A DNA stretch of 53,654 nt from Pseudomonas sp. sp1636 (GTDB lineage Bacteria > Pseudomonadota > Gammaproteobacteria > Pseudomonadales > Pseudomonadaceae), in NCBI RefSeq assembly GCF_030376615.1, contig NZ_JARRAB010000025.1, positions 1-53,654 of the forward strand. Direction: 5' to 3'. This document shows, piece after piece, positions 30,849 to 38,534 of the stretch. The notes under the pieces are model-generated. The model worked only from the letters and a program-made list of their open reading frames with translations. It ran no database searches and was not told where the DNA came from. Made by a program: the position numbers and the translations under genes. Numbering within the stretch: position 1 is the first letter of the stretch; each line of letters begins with the position of its first letter.

Positions 30849-32306
30849 ATGAGCCTGCAACTCAACGACCCCAGCCTGCTGCGTCAGCAGGCCTACGTGA
30901 ACGGCCAGTGGTGCGAAGCCGACAGCGGCGCGCGCAGCGAGATCTTCAACCCGGCCACCGCCGAGCTGATCGGCAGCGTGCCGAACATGGGCCGCGGCGA
31001 AACCCGCCGCGCCATCGAGGCCGCGCAAGCCGCTCAGCCGGCCTGGCGCGCGCTGACCGCAAAAGAGCGGGCCAATCGCCTGCGCCAGTGGTTCGAGCTG
31101 ATCCTGGCCAACCAGGAAGACCTGGCGCGGATCATGACCTTTGAACAGGGCAAGCCCCTGGCCGAGGCCCGTGGCGAGATCGCCTACGCCGCCTCCTTTA
31201 TCGAGTGGTTCGCCGAGGAAGCCAAGCGCGCCTACGGCGACCTGATCCCGGCCCATGCCACGGACAAGCGCATCCTGGTGCAGAAGGAAGCCGTCGGCGT
31301 CACCGCCGCCATCACCCCGTGGAACTTCCCCAGCGCCATGATCACCCGCAAGGCCGGTCCGGCCCTGGCGGCGGGTTGCGCCATGGTGCTCAAGCCGGCG
31401 CCGCAGACGCCGTTCTCGGCCCTGGCCCTGGCCGCGCTGGCCGAGCGCGCCGGCATCCCCGCCGGGCTGCTCAGCGTGATCCCGGCCGACGTCGAGGCCA
31501 GCCGCGAGGTCGGCGCCGAGCTGTGCGCTAACCCCATCGTGCGCAAGCTGTCGTTCACCGGCTCCACCGGCGTCGGCATCCAGCTGATGCAGCAGTGCGC
31601 GCCGACCCTGAAGAAGCTCTCGCTGGAACTGGGCGGCAACGCCCCCTTCATCGTCTTCGACGACGCCGATCTGGATGCGGCAGTCGAGGGCGCGATCATC
31701 TCCAAGTACCGCAACGCCGGGCAGACCTGCGTCTGCGCCAACCGCCTGTACGTGCAGGACGGCGTCTTCGATGCCTTCGCCGCCAAGCTCAAGGCGGCAG
31801 TGGCCAAGCTCAAGGTCGGCAACGGCATGCAGGAAGGCATCACCACCGGCCCGTTGATCAACGCCGAGGCCGTGGCCAAGGTCGAGCGCCATCTGGCCGA
31901 CGCCCTGGACAAGGGCGCGACCCTGGTCGCCGGCGGCTACCGTTTGGGCGGCAACTTCTTCGCGCCGACCATCGTCAGCGGGGTGACCGCCGAGATGGCG
32001 GTGGCCCGCGAGGAAACCTTCGGCCCGTTGGCGCCGCTGTTCCGTTTCGAGGACGAGGCCGAGGTGATCCGCCAGGCCAACGACACCGAATTCGGCCTGG
32101 CCGCCTACTTCTACGCCCGCGACCTGGGTCGGGTGTTCCGCGTGGCCGAGGCCCTGGAATACGGCATGGTCGGCATCAACACCGGGGTGATCTCCACCGA
32201 GGTGGCGCCGTTCGGCGGCATGAAGGCCTCGGGCCTGGGCCGTGAAGGTTCGAAATATGGTTTAGACGAGTATCTGGAAATCAAATACCTGTGTCTGGGC
32301 ATCTAG
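30849..32306 (+). CDS. davD: Glutarate/succinate semialdehyde dehydrogenase (DavD/GabD)
   Basis: Oxidises glutarate semialdehyde (from 5-aminovalerate) and/or succinate semialdehyde (from GABA) with NAD(P)+; cytoplasmic. The 485-residue protein has ITPWNFP (155-161), the FTGSTGVG nucleotide segment (236-243), catalytic E260 (LELGG) and nucleophile C294 (NAGQTC). Residue 296 is also Cys (CVC), a GabD feature. Length matches GabD/DavD. It sits 24 bases after agtD. The choice between DavD and GabD cannot be settled from sequence, and one enzyme often serves both substrates. Confidence 0.9.
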   Translation: MSLQLNDPSLLRQQAYVNGQWCEADSGARSEIFNPATAELIGSVPNMGRGETRRAIEAAQAAQPAWRALTAKERANRLRQWFELILANQEDLARIMTFEQGKPLAEARGEIAYAASFIEWFAEEAKRAYGDLIPAHATDKRILVQKEAVGVTAAITPWNFPSAMITRKAGPALAAGCAMVLKPAPQTPFSALALAALAERAGIPAGLLSVIPADVEASREVGAELCANPIVRKLSFTGSTGVGIQLMQQCAPTLKKLSLELGGNAPFIVFDDADLDAAVEGAIISKYRNAGQTCVCANRLYVQDGVFDAFAAKLKAAVAKLKVGNGMQEGITTGPLINAEAVAKVERHLADALDKGATLVAGGYRLGGNFFAPTIVSGVTAEMAVAREETFGPLAPLFRFEDEAEVIRQANDTEFGLAAYFYARDLGRVFRVAEALEYGMVGINTGVISTEVAPFGGMKASGLGREGSKYGLDEYLEIKYLCLGI

Positions 32307-32342
32307 GCCAGGCTCCTATACGCACCTATTGCAGCTCCGTAG

Positions 32343-32370
32343 GGTGGAAGACCGCGCAGCGTCTTCCACC
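32343..32370 (+). repeat. Hairpin repeat between davD and davT
   Basis: GGTGGAAGAC and GTCTTCCACC flank an eight-base loop, a perfect 10-bp stem beginning with the GTAGGGTGGAA core of a repeat common in pseudomonads. It is 34 bases before the davT start, fills most of the 97-base gap, and would form a strong hairpin in the mRNA. Confidence 0.65.
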
Positions 32371-32403
32371 GCCAGAACAACCTGCATCCCCAACGAGGAC
32401 GCC

Positions 32404-33684
32404 ATGAGCAAGACCAACGATTCCCTGATGCAACGCCGCACTGCCGCCGTCCCCCGCGGCGTCGGCCAGATCCACCCGATCTTCGCCGACCGCGCGCAGA
32501 ATGCCACCGTCACCGACGTCGAGGGCCGCGAGTTCATCGACTTCGCCGGCGGCATCGCGGTGCTCAACACCGGCCACCTGCACCCCAAAGTGGTGGCGGC
32601 GGTGCAGGAGCAACTGAGCAAACTGACCCACACCTGCTTCCAGGTGCTGGCCTACGAGCCCTACGTCGAGCTGTGCGAGAAGATCAACGCCAGGGTGCCG
32701 GGCGACTTCGCCAAGAAGACCCTGCTGGTCACCACCGGCTCCGAAGCGGTGGAGAACGCGGTGAAGATCGCCCGCGCCGCCACCGGCCGCGCCGGGGTGA
32801 TCGCCTTCACCGGCGGCTACCACGGCCGCACCATGATGACCCTCTCGCTGACCGGCAAGGTCAATCCCTATTCGGCCGGCATGGGCCTGATGCCCGGCGG
32901 CGTGTTCCGCGCCCAGTACCCCTGCGCGCTGCACGGGGTCAGCACGGCTGACGCCATCGCCAGCATCGAGCGGATCTTCAAGAACGACGCCGAGCCGCGC
33001 GACATCGCCGCGATCATCATCGAGCCGGTGCAGGGCGAGGGCGGCTTCTATGTGGCGCCGCAAGAATTCATGCAGCGCCTGCGCGCCCTCTGTGACCAGC
33101 ACGGCATCCTGTTGATCGCCGACGAGGTGCAGACCGGCGCCGGGCGTACCGGCACCTTCTTCGCCATGGAGCAGATGGGCGTGGCCGCCGACCTGACCAC
33201 CTTCGCCAAATCCATCGCCGGCGGGTTTCCGGTGGCCGGCGTGTGCGGCAAGGCCGAGTACATGGACGCCATCGCCCCCGGCGGCTTGGGCGGCACCTAC
33301 GCCGGCAGCCCGCTGGCCTGCGCCGCGGCCCTGGCGGTGATCGAGGTGTTCGAAGAAGAAAACCTGCTGGAGCGCTGTAAGGCGGTGGGCGAGCGTCTGG
33401 TCACGGGTCTGAAAGCCATCCAGGCCAAGCACAAGAGCATCGGCGAGGTGCGTGCCCTCGGCGCGATGATCGCCATGGAGTTGTGCGAGGACGGCGATGT
33501 GCACAAACCGAATGCCGCGCTGGTCGGCCAGATCGTCGCCAAGGCCCGCGACAAGGGTCTGATCCTGCTGTCCTGCGGCACCTACGGCAACGTGCTGCGG
33601 GTGCTGGTGCCGCTGACCGCCGAAGACGAACTGCTGGATCGCGGTCTGGCGATCATCGAAGAGTGCTTCGCCGAACTGGCGTAA
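32404..33684 (+). CDS. davT: 5-aminovalerate/GABA aminotransferase (DavT/GabT)
   Basis: PLP enzyme that transfers the omega-amino group of 5-aminovalerate or GABA to 2-oxoglutarate, producing the semialdehyde for DavD. ATG at 32404 with GAGG upstream gives 426 residues, the family length. Class III aminotransferase features: TTGSEAVENAVK (110-121), DEVQTGAGRTG with the PLP-contacting D240, and the PLP lysine K269 (FAKSIAGGFPVAG). The frame extends 25 codons upstream through the hairpin repeat. Order dehydrogenase then aminotransferase is the same as davDT/gabDT elsewhere in Pseudomonas. Confidence 0.9.
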   Translation: MSKTNDSLMQRRTAAVPRGVGQIHPIFADRAQNATVTDVEGREFIDFAGGIAVLNTGHLHPKVVAAVQEQLSKLTHTCFQVLAYEPYVELCEKINARVPGDFAKKTLLVTTGSEAVENAVKIARAATGRAGVIAFTGGYHGRTMMTLSLTGKVNPYSAGMGLMPGGVFRAQYPCALHGVSTADAIASIERIFKNDAEPRDIAAIIIEPVQGEGGFYVAPQEFMQRLRALCDQHGILLIADEVQTGAGRTGTFFAMEQMGVAADLTTFAKSIAGGFPVAGVCGKAEYMDAIAPGGLGGTYAGSPLACAAALAVIEVFEEENLLERCKAVGERLVTGLKAIQAKHKSIGEVRALGAMIAMELCEDGDVHKPNAALVGQIVAKARDKGLILLSCGTYGNVLRVLVPLTAEDELLDRGLAIIEECFAELA

Positions 33685-33697
33685 ACGATGCTGGATA

Positions 33698-33722
33698 AGA
33701 GACCCGCTGCGGCGGGTCTTTT
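33698..33722 (+). terminator. Rho-independent terminator after davT
   Basis: AGACCCGC-TGCG-GCGGGTCT followed by TTTT forms a clean 8-bp terminator 14 bases after the davT stop. It closes the agt-dav transcript before rpe. Confidence 0.85.
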
Positions 33723-33774
33723 GCGTTGCGAAGGGCCGACTATCGTCCGAGCGGCGCCCCCTGTTTCGCTCGGG

Positions 33775-33780
33775 TACAAT
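33775..33780 (+). promoter_or_regulatory. Possible -10 box of the rpe promoter
   Basis: GGGTACAATGCGCC contains TACAAT 34 bases before the rpe start, a common Pseudomonas -10 context. The matching -35 (CGGCGC at 17 bp) is poor, so an activator or another start is possible. Confidence 0.35.
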
Positions 33781-33813
33781 GCGCCACTTTCGTGAATGCC
33801 ACCGAGGTGCGCC

Positions 33814-34488
33814 ATGCAACCCTTCGCCATCGCCCCGTCGATCCTCTCCGCCGATTTCGCCCGCCTGGGCGAGGAAGTGGACAAGGTGCTCGCCGCGGGT
33901 GCCGACATCGTTCACTTCGATGTGATGGACAACCACTATGTGCCCAACCTGACCATCGGCCCGATGGTCTGCGCGGCGCTGCGCAAGTACGGTATCAGCG
34001 CACCCATCGACGCGCACCTGATGGTCAAACCGGTGGATCGCATCATCGGCGACTTCATCGAGGCTGGCGCCAGCTACATCACCTTCCACCCGGAAGCGTC
34101 CGAGCATATCGACCGCTCCCTGCAGCTGATCAAGGCGGGCGGGGCCAAGGCCGGCCTGGTGTTCAACCCGGCCACCCCGCTGGAGGTGCTCAAGCACGTG
34201 CTGGACAAGGTCGACATGATCTTGCTGATGAGCGTCAACCCGGGCTTCGGCGGGCAGAAGTTCATCCCCCATACCCTGGAGAAACTCAAGGAGGCCCGCG
34301 CCCTGATCGACGCCAGCGGTCGTGAGATCCGCCTGGAGATCGACGGCGGGGTGAATGTGCAGAACATCCGCGAGATCGCCGCCGCCGGGGCCGACACCTT
34401 CGTCGCCGGCTCGGCGATCTTCAGCCAGCCGGACTATAAAACCGTGATCGATGCCATGCGTGCCGAGCTGGCCCAGGTGCGCGGGTGA
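33814..34488 (+). CDS. rpe: Ribulose-phosphate 3-epimerase
   Basis: Interconverts ribulose 5-phosphate and xylulose 5-phosphate in the pentose phosphate pathway. ATG at 33814 gives MQPFAIAPSILSADFARLGEE, 224 residues, a TIM barrel with HFDVMDNHYVPN (34-45) carrying metal ligands and the late GFGGQKF. Overlaps gph by four bases. The rpe-gph-trpE order is typical of gamma-proteobacteria. Confidence 0.97.
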   Translation: MQPFAIAPSILSADFARLGEEVDKVLAAGADIVHFDVMDNHYVPNLTIGPMVCAALRKYGISAPIDAHLMVKPVDRIIGDFIEAGASYITFHPEASEHIDRSLQLIKAGGAKAGLVFNPATPLEVLKHVLDKVDMILLMSVNPGFGGQKFIPHTLEKLKEARALIDASGREIRLEIDGGVNVQNIREIAAAGADTFVAGSAIFSQPDYKTVIDAMRAELAQVRG

Positions 34489-35183
34489 CCGCACTGCATG
34501 AACTGTTCGCTGGCGAGCTGCCGCGCCTGGTGATGTTCGACCTGGACGGCACCCTGGTCGACTCGGTGCCGGATCTGGCGGCGGCTATCGACAAGACCCT
34601 GGTCTTGCTCGGCCAGCCGGCGGCCGGCGCCCTGCAGGTACGCGACTGGGTCGGCAATGGTGCGCGGGTGCTGGTGCGCCGCGCCCTGGCCGGCGGCCTG
34701 CAGCACGAACATGTCGACGAGGCCCACGCCGAGCAGGCGCTCGAGCTGTTCATGCAGGCCTATGCCGAGGATCACAGCTTGACCCGGGTTTATCCGGGCG
34801 TGCTGGCGACCCTCGACTGGCTGCGCGCGCAACAGGTCGAGATGGCGATCATCACCAACAAGCCGGAGCGCTTCGTCGGGCCGCTGCTGGATGACAAGGG
34901 CCTGGGTGGTTATTTTCGCTGGATCATCGGCGGCGATACCCTGCCGCAGCAGAAGCCCGACCCGGCCGCACTGCTGCATGTGTTGCAGCTGGCCCGGGTC
35001 GAGGCGCGGCAGGCGCTGTTTATCGGCGACTCGCGCAACGACGTGCTGGCGGCCAAGGCGGCCGGTGTGCCTTGCGTGGCGCTGAGTTACGGCTACAACC
35101 ACGGTCGGCCGATCGCCGAAGAGGGCCCGCTGCGGGTGCTGGATGATTTGCGCCAGCTGCTGGTGGCGGGCCGGGTTGCTTAG
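34485..35183 (+). CDS. gph: Phosphoglycolate phosphatase Gph
   Basis: HAD-family enzyme that removes 2-phosphoglycolate, for example from repair of 3'-phosphoglycolate DNA ends. GTG at 34485 overlaps the rpe TGA. The 232-residue product has the HAD motif DLDGTLVDS (D19xD21 pair), TNKP (about 124-127) and the late GDSRNDVLAA. Followed by a hairpin (35184-35212) before the trp leader. Confidence 0.94.
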   Translation: MTALHELFAGELPRLVMFDLDGTLVDSVPDLAAAIDKTLVLLGQPAAGALQVRDWVGNGARVLVRRALAGGLQHEHVDEAHAEQALELFMQAYAEDHSLTRVYPGVLATLDWLRAQQVEMAIITNKPERFVGPLLDDKGLGGYFRWIIGGDTLPQQKPDPAALLHVLQLARVEARQALFIGDSRNDVLAAKAAGVPCVALSYGYNHGRPIAEEGPLRVLDDLRQLLVAGRVA

Positions 35184-35215
35184 GTCTGGCGGCTGCGCTA
35201 GTGTTGCCAGACTTT
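35184..35215 (+). terminator. Probable terminator after gph
   Basis: GTCTGGC and GCCAGAC pair across a 15-base loop directly after the gph stop, followed by TTTA. A modest 7-bp intrinsic terminator separating rpe-gph from the trp leader. Confidence 0.5.
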
Positions 35216-35275
35216 ACTCCCGCCTGAGAGAGCCCCGTGGTGGTTACCTGCACGCGCTGGTCCGCAAGAACCGGT

Positions 35276-35320
35276 ATGAAAATCATCAAGGCCCTGGCCC
35301 GTTGGCGCTGGCGCCTCTGA
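35276..35320 (+). CDS. trpL: trp leader peptide (TrpL-like)
   Basis: A 14-residue frame, MKIIKALARWRWRL, lies 66 bases before trpE and holds two Trp codons (35303-35305 and 35309-35311) separated by one Arg codon, just before the stop. Such a peptide is the sensor of tryptophan attenuation: ribosome stalling at the Trp codons changes downstream RNA folding. Attenuation of trpE is established in P. putida. The ribosome site is weak (CGCAAGAACCGGT). A GGCTTT-gcat-AAAGCC hairpin follows at 35330-35345 but lacks a U-tract. Confidence 0.7.
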   Translation: MKIIKALARWRWRL

Positions 35321-35329
35321 CCTGATCTT

Positions 35330-35345
35330 GGCTTTGCATAAAGCC
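35330..35345 (+). promoter_or_regulatory. Hairpin in the trpE leader
   Basis: GGCTTT-GCAT-AAAGCC, ten bases after the leader-peptide stop, could be a pause or antiterminator element. A canonical GC-rich stem plus U-run is not visible between here and trpE. The end of the leader AGCCACGAGGCT also pairs with itself around the trpE ribosome site (CACGAGG). Confidence 0.4.
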
Positions 35346-35386
35346 CGCCTGCACACGACCGTTTACCCTCAAGCCACGAGGCTGAT

Positions 35387-36880
35387 ATGACCCGCGAAGA
35401 ATTCCTGCGTTTAGCCGCTGCCGGCTATAACCGCATTCCGCTTGCCTATGAAACCCTGGTCGACTTCGATACCCCGTTGTCGCTCTACCTGAAGCTGGCC
35501 GATGAGGCCAACAGCTACCTGCTGGAGTCGGTGCAGGGCGGCGAGAAATGGGGCCGTTATTCGATCATCGGCCTGCCGGCGCGCACCGTGCTGCGCGCCT
35601 ACGGCCACCGCGTCAGCATCAGCGTCGATGGCGTCGAGGTGGAGCGCCACGAGTGCGCCGATCCGCTGGCCTTCGTCGAGCAGTTCCAGGCGCGCTACCG
35701 GGTGCCGACCCTGGCCGGGCTGCCGCGCTTCAACGGCGGCCTGGTCGGCTACTTCGGCTACGACAGCGTGCGCTATGTCGAGCCGAAGCTGGCGGCGGGG
35801 AGCAATCCCGACCCGCTCGGCACCCCGGATATCCTGCTGATGGTGTCCGACGCCGTGGTGGTGTTCGACAACCTGGCCGGCAAGATGCACGCCATCGTCC
35901 TCGCCGATCCGGCCGAGGAGGGGGCGCTGGAACGAGGCCAGGCGCGTCTGCAGGCGCTTCTGCACAAGCTGCGCCAGCCCATTACCCCGCGCCTGGGCGT
36001 CGACCTGAATGCCCCGCCCGCTGCCGAGCCGGCGTTTCGCTCCAGCTTCAGCCGCGCGGACTACGAACATTCGGTCAACGCGATCAAGGAATACATCCTC
36101 GCCGGCGACTGCATGCAGGTGGTGATTTCCCAGCGCATGTCGATCCCGTTCGAGGCCGCACCTATCGACCTGTACCGGGCGCTGCGCTGCATCAACCCGA
36201 CGCCCTATATGTACTTCTTCAATTTCGGCGACTTCCATGTGGTCGGCAGTTCGCCCGAGGTACTGGTGCGTCTCGAGGACGGCCTGGTCACGGTGCGCCC
36301 CATCGCCGGCACCCGCCCGCGCGGCGCCAACGAAGAGGCCGATCTGGCCCTGGAACGGGATCTGCTCGCCGATGCCAAGGAAGTCGCCGAACACCTGATG
36401 CTGATCGATCTGGGCCGCAACGACGTCGGCCGGGTCGCCAGCACCGGCTCGGTCAAACTCACCGAGAAGATGGTGATCGAGCGCTATTCCAACGTCATGC
36501 ACATCGTCTCCAATGTCACCGGCCAACTGAAGCCAGGTTTGAGCGCCATGGACGCGCTGCGCGCGATCCTGCCGGCCGGCACCCTGTCCGGGGCGCCGAA
36601 GATTCGCGCCATGGAAATCATCGACGAGCTGGAGCCGGTCAAGCGCGGCGTCTATGGCGGTGCGGTGGGCTACCTGGCGTGGAACGGCAACATGGACACC
36701 GCCATCGCCATCCGCACCGCGGTGATCAAGGACGGCGAGCTGCACGTGCAGGCCGGCGCCGGCATCGTCGCCGACTCGGTACCGGCGCTGGAGTGGGAAG
36801 AAACCCTGAACAAGCGCCGCGCCATGTTCCGCGCGGTCGCGCTGGCCGAACAAACCGTCTTTGACCAGAACCCGCGCTGA
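35387..36880 (+). CDS. trpE: Anthranilate synthase component I
   Basis: Converts chorismate to anthranilate using ammonia from TrpG. The 497-residue product starts MTREEFLRLAAAGYNRIPL. It carries the feedback-site region LLESVQGGEKWGRYSIIG near residue 45 and the catalytic chorismate-binding domain with RPIAGTRPRG, DLGRNDVGRV and the late AGAGIVADSVP segment. Eleven bases separate it from trpG. In P. aeruginosa PAO1 the pyocin cluster lies at this junction; here it is absent. Likely controlled by the leader peptide upstream. Confidence 0.97.
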   Translation: MTREEFLRLAAAGYNRIPLAYETLVDFDTPLSLYLKLADEANSYLLESVQGGEKWGRYSIIGLPARTVLRAYGHRVSISVDGVEVERHECADPLAFVEQFQARYRVPTLAGLPRFNGGLVGYFGYDSVRYVEPKLAAGSNPDPLGTPDILLMVSDAVVVFDNLAGKMHAIVLADPAEEGALERGQARLQALLHKLRQPITPRLGVDLNAPPAAEPAFRSSFSRADYEHSVNAIKEYILAGDCMQVVISQRMSIPFEAAPIDLYRALRCINPTPYMYFFNFGDFHVVGSSPEVLVRLEDGLVTVRPIAGTRPRGANEEADLALERDLLADAKEVAEHLMLIDLGRNDVGRVASTGSVKLTEKMVIERYSNVMHIVSNVTGQLKPGLSAMDALRAILPAGTLSGAPKIRAMEIIDELEPVKRGVYGGAVGYLAWNGNMDTAIAIRTAVIKDGELHVQAGAGIVADSVPALEWEETLNKRRAMFRAVALAEQTVFDQNPR

Positions 36881-36891
36881 GGAGTCTTGCC

Positions 36892-37488
36892 ATGCTGCTG
36901 ATGATCGATAACTACGACTCCTTTACCTATAACGTGGTGCAGTACCTCGGCGAGTTGGGGGCGGACGTCCAGGTGATTCGCAACGACCAGTTGAGCGTCG
37001 CCGAGATCGCCGCCCTGCAGCCTGAGCGCATCGTGGTCTCGCCCGGGCCCTGTACGCCCAACGAGGCCGGCGTCTCGCTGGCGGTAATCGAGCACTTCGC
37101 CGGCAAGCTGCCGATCCTCGGCGTCTGCCTGGGCCACCAGAGCATCGGCCAGGCCTTCGGCGGCGAGGTGGTGCGCGCGCGCCAGGTGATGCACGGCAAG
37201 ACCAGCCCGGTGTTCCACGAAAATAGCGGGGTGTTCGCCGGCCTCAACAACCCGCTGACGGTGACCCGCTATCATTCCCTGGTGGTCAGGCGCGAAACCC
37301 TGCCGGACTGCCTGCAAGTCACCGCCTGGACCCAATTCGAAGACGGCGCACTCGACGAGATCATGGGCCTGCGCCACAAGACCCTGAACATCGAAGGCGT
37401 GCAGTTCCACCCCGAGTCCATTCTCACCGAGCAGGGCCACGAACTGTTTGCCAACTTCCTCAAACAACACGGAGGCGTGCGCGGATGA
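36892..37488 (+). CDS. trpG: Anthranilate synthase component II (glutamine amidotransferase)
   Basis: Releases ammonia from glutamine for TrpE. The 198-residue class I amidotransferase has the triad C79 (GVCLGHQSIG), H173 and E175 (FHPES). The N-terminus MLLMIDNYDSFTYNVVQYLG is typical. GGAG precedes the ATG. The stop overlaps the trpD start by 4 bases. Pseudomonas can also use PabA-like subunits; the context with trpE and trpD settles the role. Confidence 0.97.
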   Translation: MLLMIDNYDSFTYNVVQYLGELGADVQVIRNDQLSVAEIAALQPERIVVSPGPCTPNEAGVSLAVIEHFAGKLPILGVCLGHQSIGQAFGGEVVRARQVMHGKTSPVFHENSGVFAGLNNPLTVTRYHSLVVRRETLPDCLQVTAWTQFEDGALDEIMGLRHKTLNIEGVQFHPESILTEQGHELFANFLKQHGGVRG

Positions 37489-38534
37489 ACATCAAGGAAG
37501 CGCTTAACCGGATCGTCGGCCAGCTCGACCTGTCCACCGAGGAAATGCAGGACGTGATGCGCGAGATCATGACCGGCCAGTGCACCGACGCGCAGATCGG
37601 CGCCTTCCTCATGGGCCTGCGCATGAAGAGCGAAAGCATCGACGAGATAGTTGGCGCGGTCGCGGTGATGCGCGAGCTGGCCAGCCATGTGCAGCTGGAC
37701 AGCCTGGAGCATGTGGTCGACGTGGTCGGTACCGGCGGCGACGGAGCGAACATCTTCAACGTGTCGACGGCCGCCAGCTTCGTCGTCGCCGCCGCCGGTG
37801 GCAAGGTGGCCAAGCATGGCAATCGTGCGGTCTCGGGCAAGAGCGGCAGCGCCGACCTGCTGGAAACTGCCGGCATCTACCTCAGCCTGAAGCCCGAGCA
37901 GGTGGCCCGGTGCATCGACAGCGTCGGCGTCGGCTTCATGTTCGCCCAGGTGCATCACGCGGCGATGAAGCATGCCGCCGCGCCGCGCCGCGAACTGGGC
38001 CTGCGCACCATCTTCAACATGCTCGGCCCGCTGACCAATCCCGCGGGCGTCAAGCACCAGGTGGTCGGGGTGTTCAGTCAGGCGCTGTGCCGACCCCTGG
38101 CCGAGGTACTCAAGCGCCTGGGGAGCCAGCACATCCTGGTGGTGCACTCGCGCGACGGTCTGGACGAGTTCAGTCTGGCCGCGGCGACCCACGTCGCCGA
38201 ACTGAAGGACGGCGTGATCAGCGAGTATGAAGTGCAACCGGAAGACCTCGGGCTCAAGAGTCAGAGCCTGATCGGCCTGGCAGTGGAGGGGCCGGAGGCC
38301 TCGCTGGCGCTAATCCGTGACGCCCTGAGCAAGCGCAGCACCGAAGCCGGGCAGAAGGCGGCCGACATGATCGTGCTGAATGCCGGGGCGGCACTGTATG
38401 CGGCGGATCTGGCCGGTAGCCTGAAAGACGGCGTGAGCCTGGCCCACGATGCCCTGCATACCGGGCTGGCCTGGGAGAAACTGCAGGAATTGGTGTCCTT
38501 TACCGCGGTATTCAAACAGGAGAATCAAGGGTGA
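37485..38534 (+). CDS. trpD: Anthranilate phosphoribosyltransferase
   Basis: Joins anthranilate to PRPP, giving N-(5-phosphoribosyl)anthranilate. The 349-residue product has the PRPP loop GTGGDGANIFNVST (82-95) and the family segment KHGNRAVSGKSGSADLLE. It overlaps trpG by four bases upstream and trpC by four downstream, so the three genes form one coupled unit. Confidence 0.97.
   Translation: MNIKEALNRIVGQLDLSTEEMQDVMREIMTGQCTDAQIGAFLMGLRMKSESIDEIVGAVAVMRELASHVQLDSLEHVVDVVGTGGDGANIFNVSTAASFVVAAAGGKVAKHGNRAVSGKSGSADLLETAGIYLSLKPEQVARCIDSVGVGFMFAQVHHAAMKHAAAPRRELGLRTIFNMLGPLTNPAGVKHQVVGVFSQALCRPLAEVLKRLGSQHILVVHSRDGLDEFSLAAATHVAELKDGVISEYEVQPEDLGLKSQSLIGLAVEGPEASLALIRDALSKRSTEAGQKAADMIVLNAGAALYAADLAGSLKDGVSLAHDALHTGLAWEKLQELVSFTAVFKQENQG

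Noticed and set aside
30015..31892. A 625-codon minus-strand frame opposite agtD and davD
   Set aside because: Low-complexity Gly/Asp/His/Gln-rich translation, a mirror of real codon bias; the plus-strand genes have clear motifs.
32326..34494. A 722-codon open frame on minus opposite davT and rpe
   Set aside because: It is antisense to two well-supported genes. Long mirror frames are expected in GC-rich DNA with strong third-position bias, and its sequence matches no family I know.
35143..35325. A 60-codon frame overlapping gph and the trp leader in another frame
   Set aside because: No ribosome site and it starts inside gph; the 14-residue leader with two Trp codons in a different frame explains the region better.
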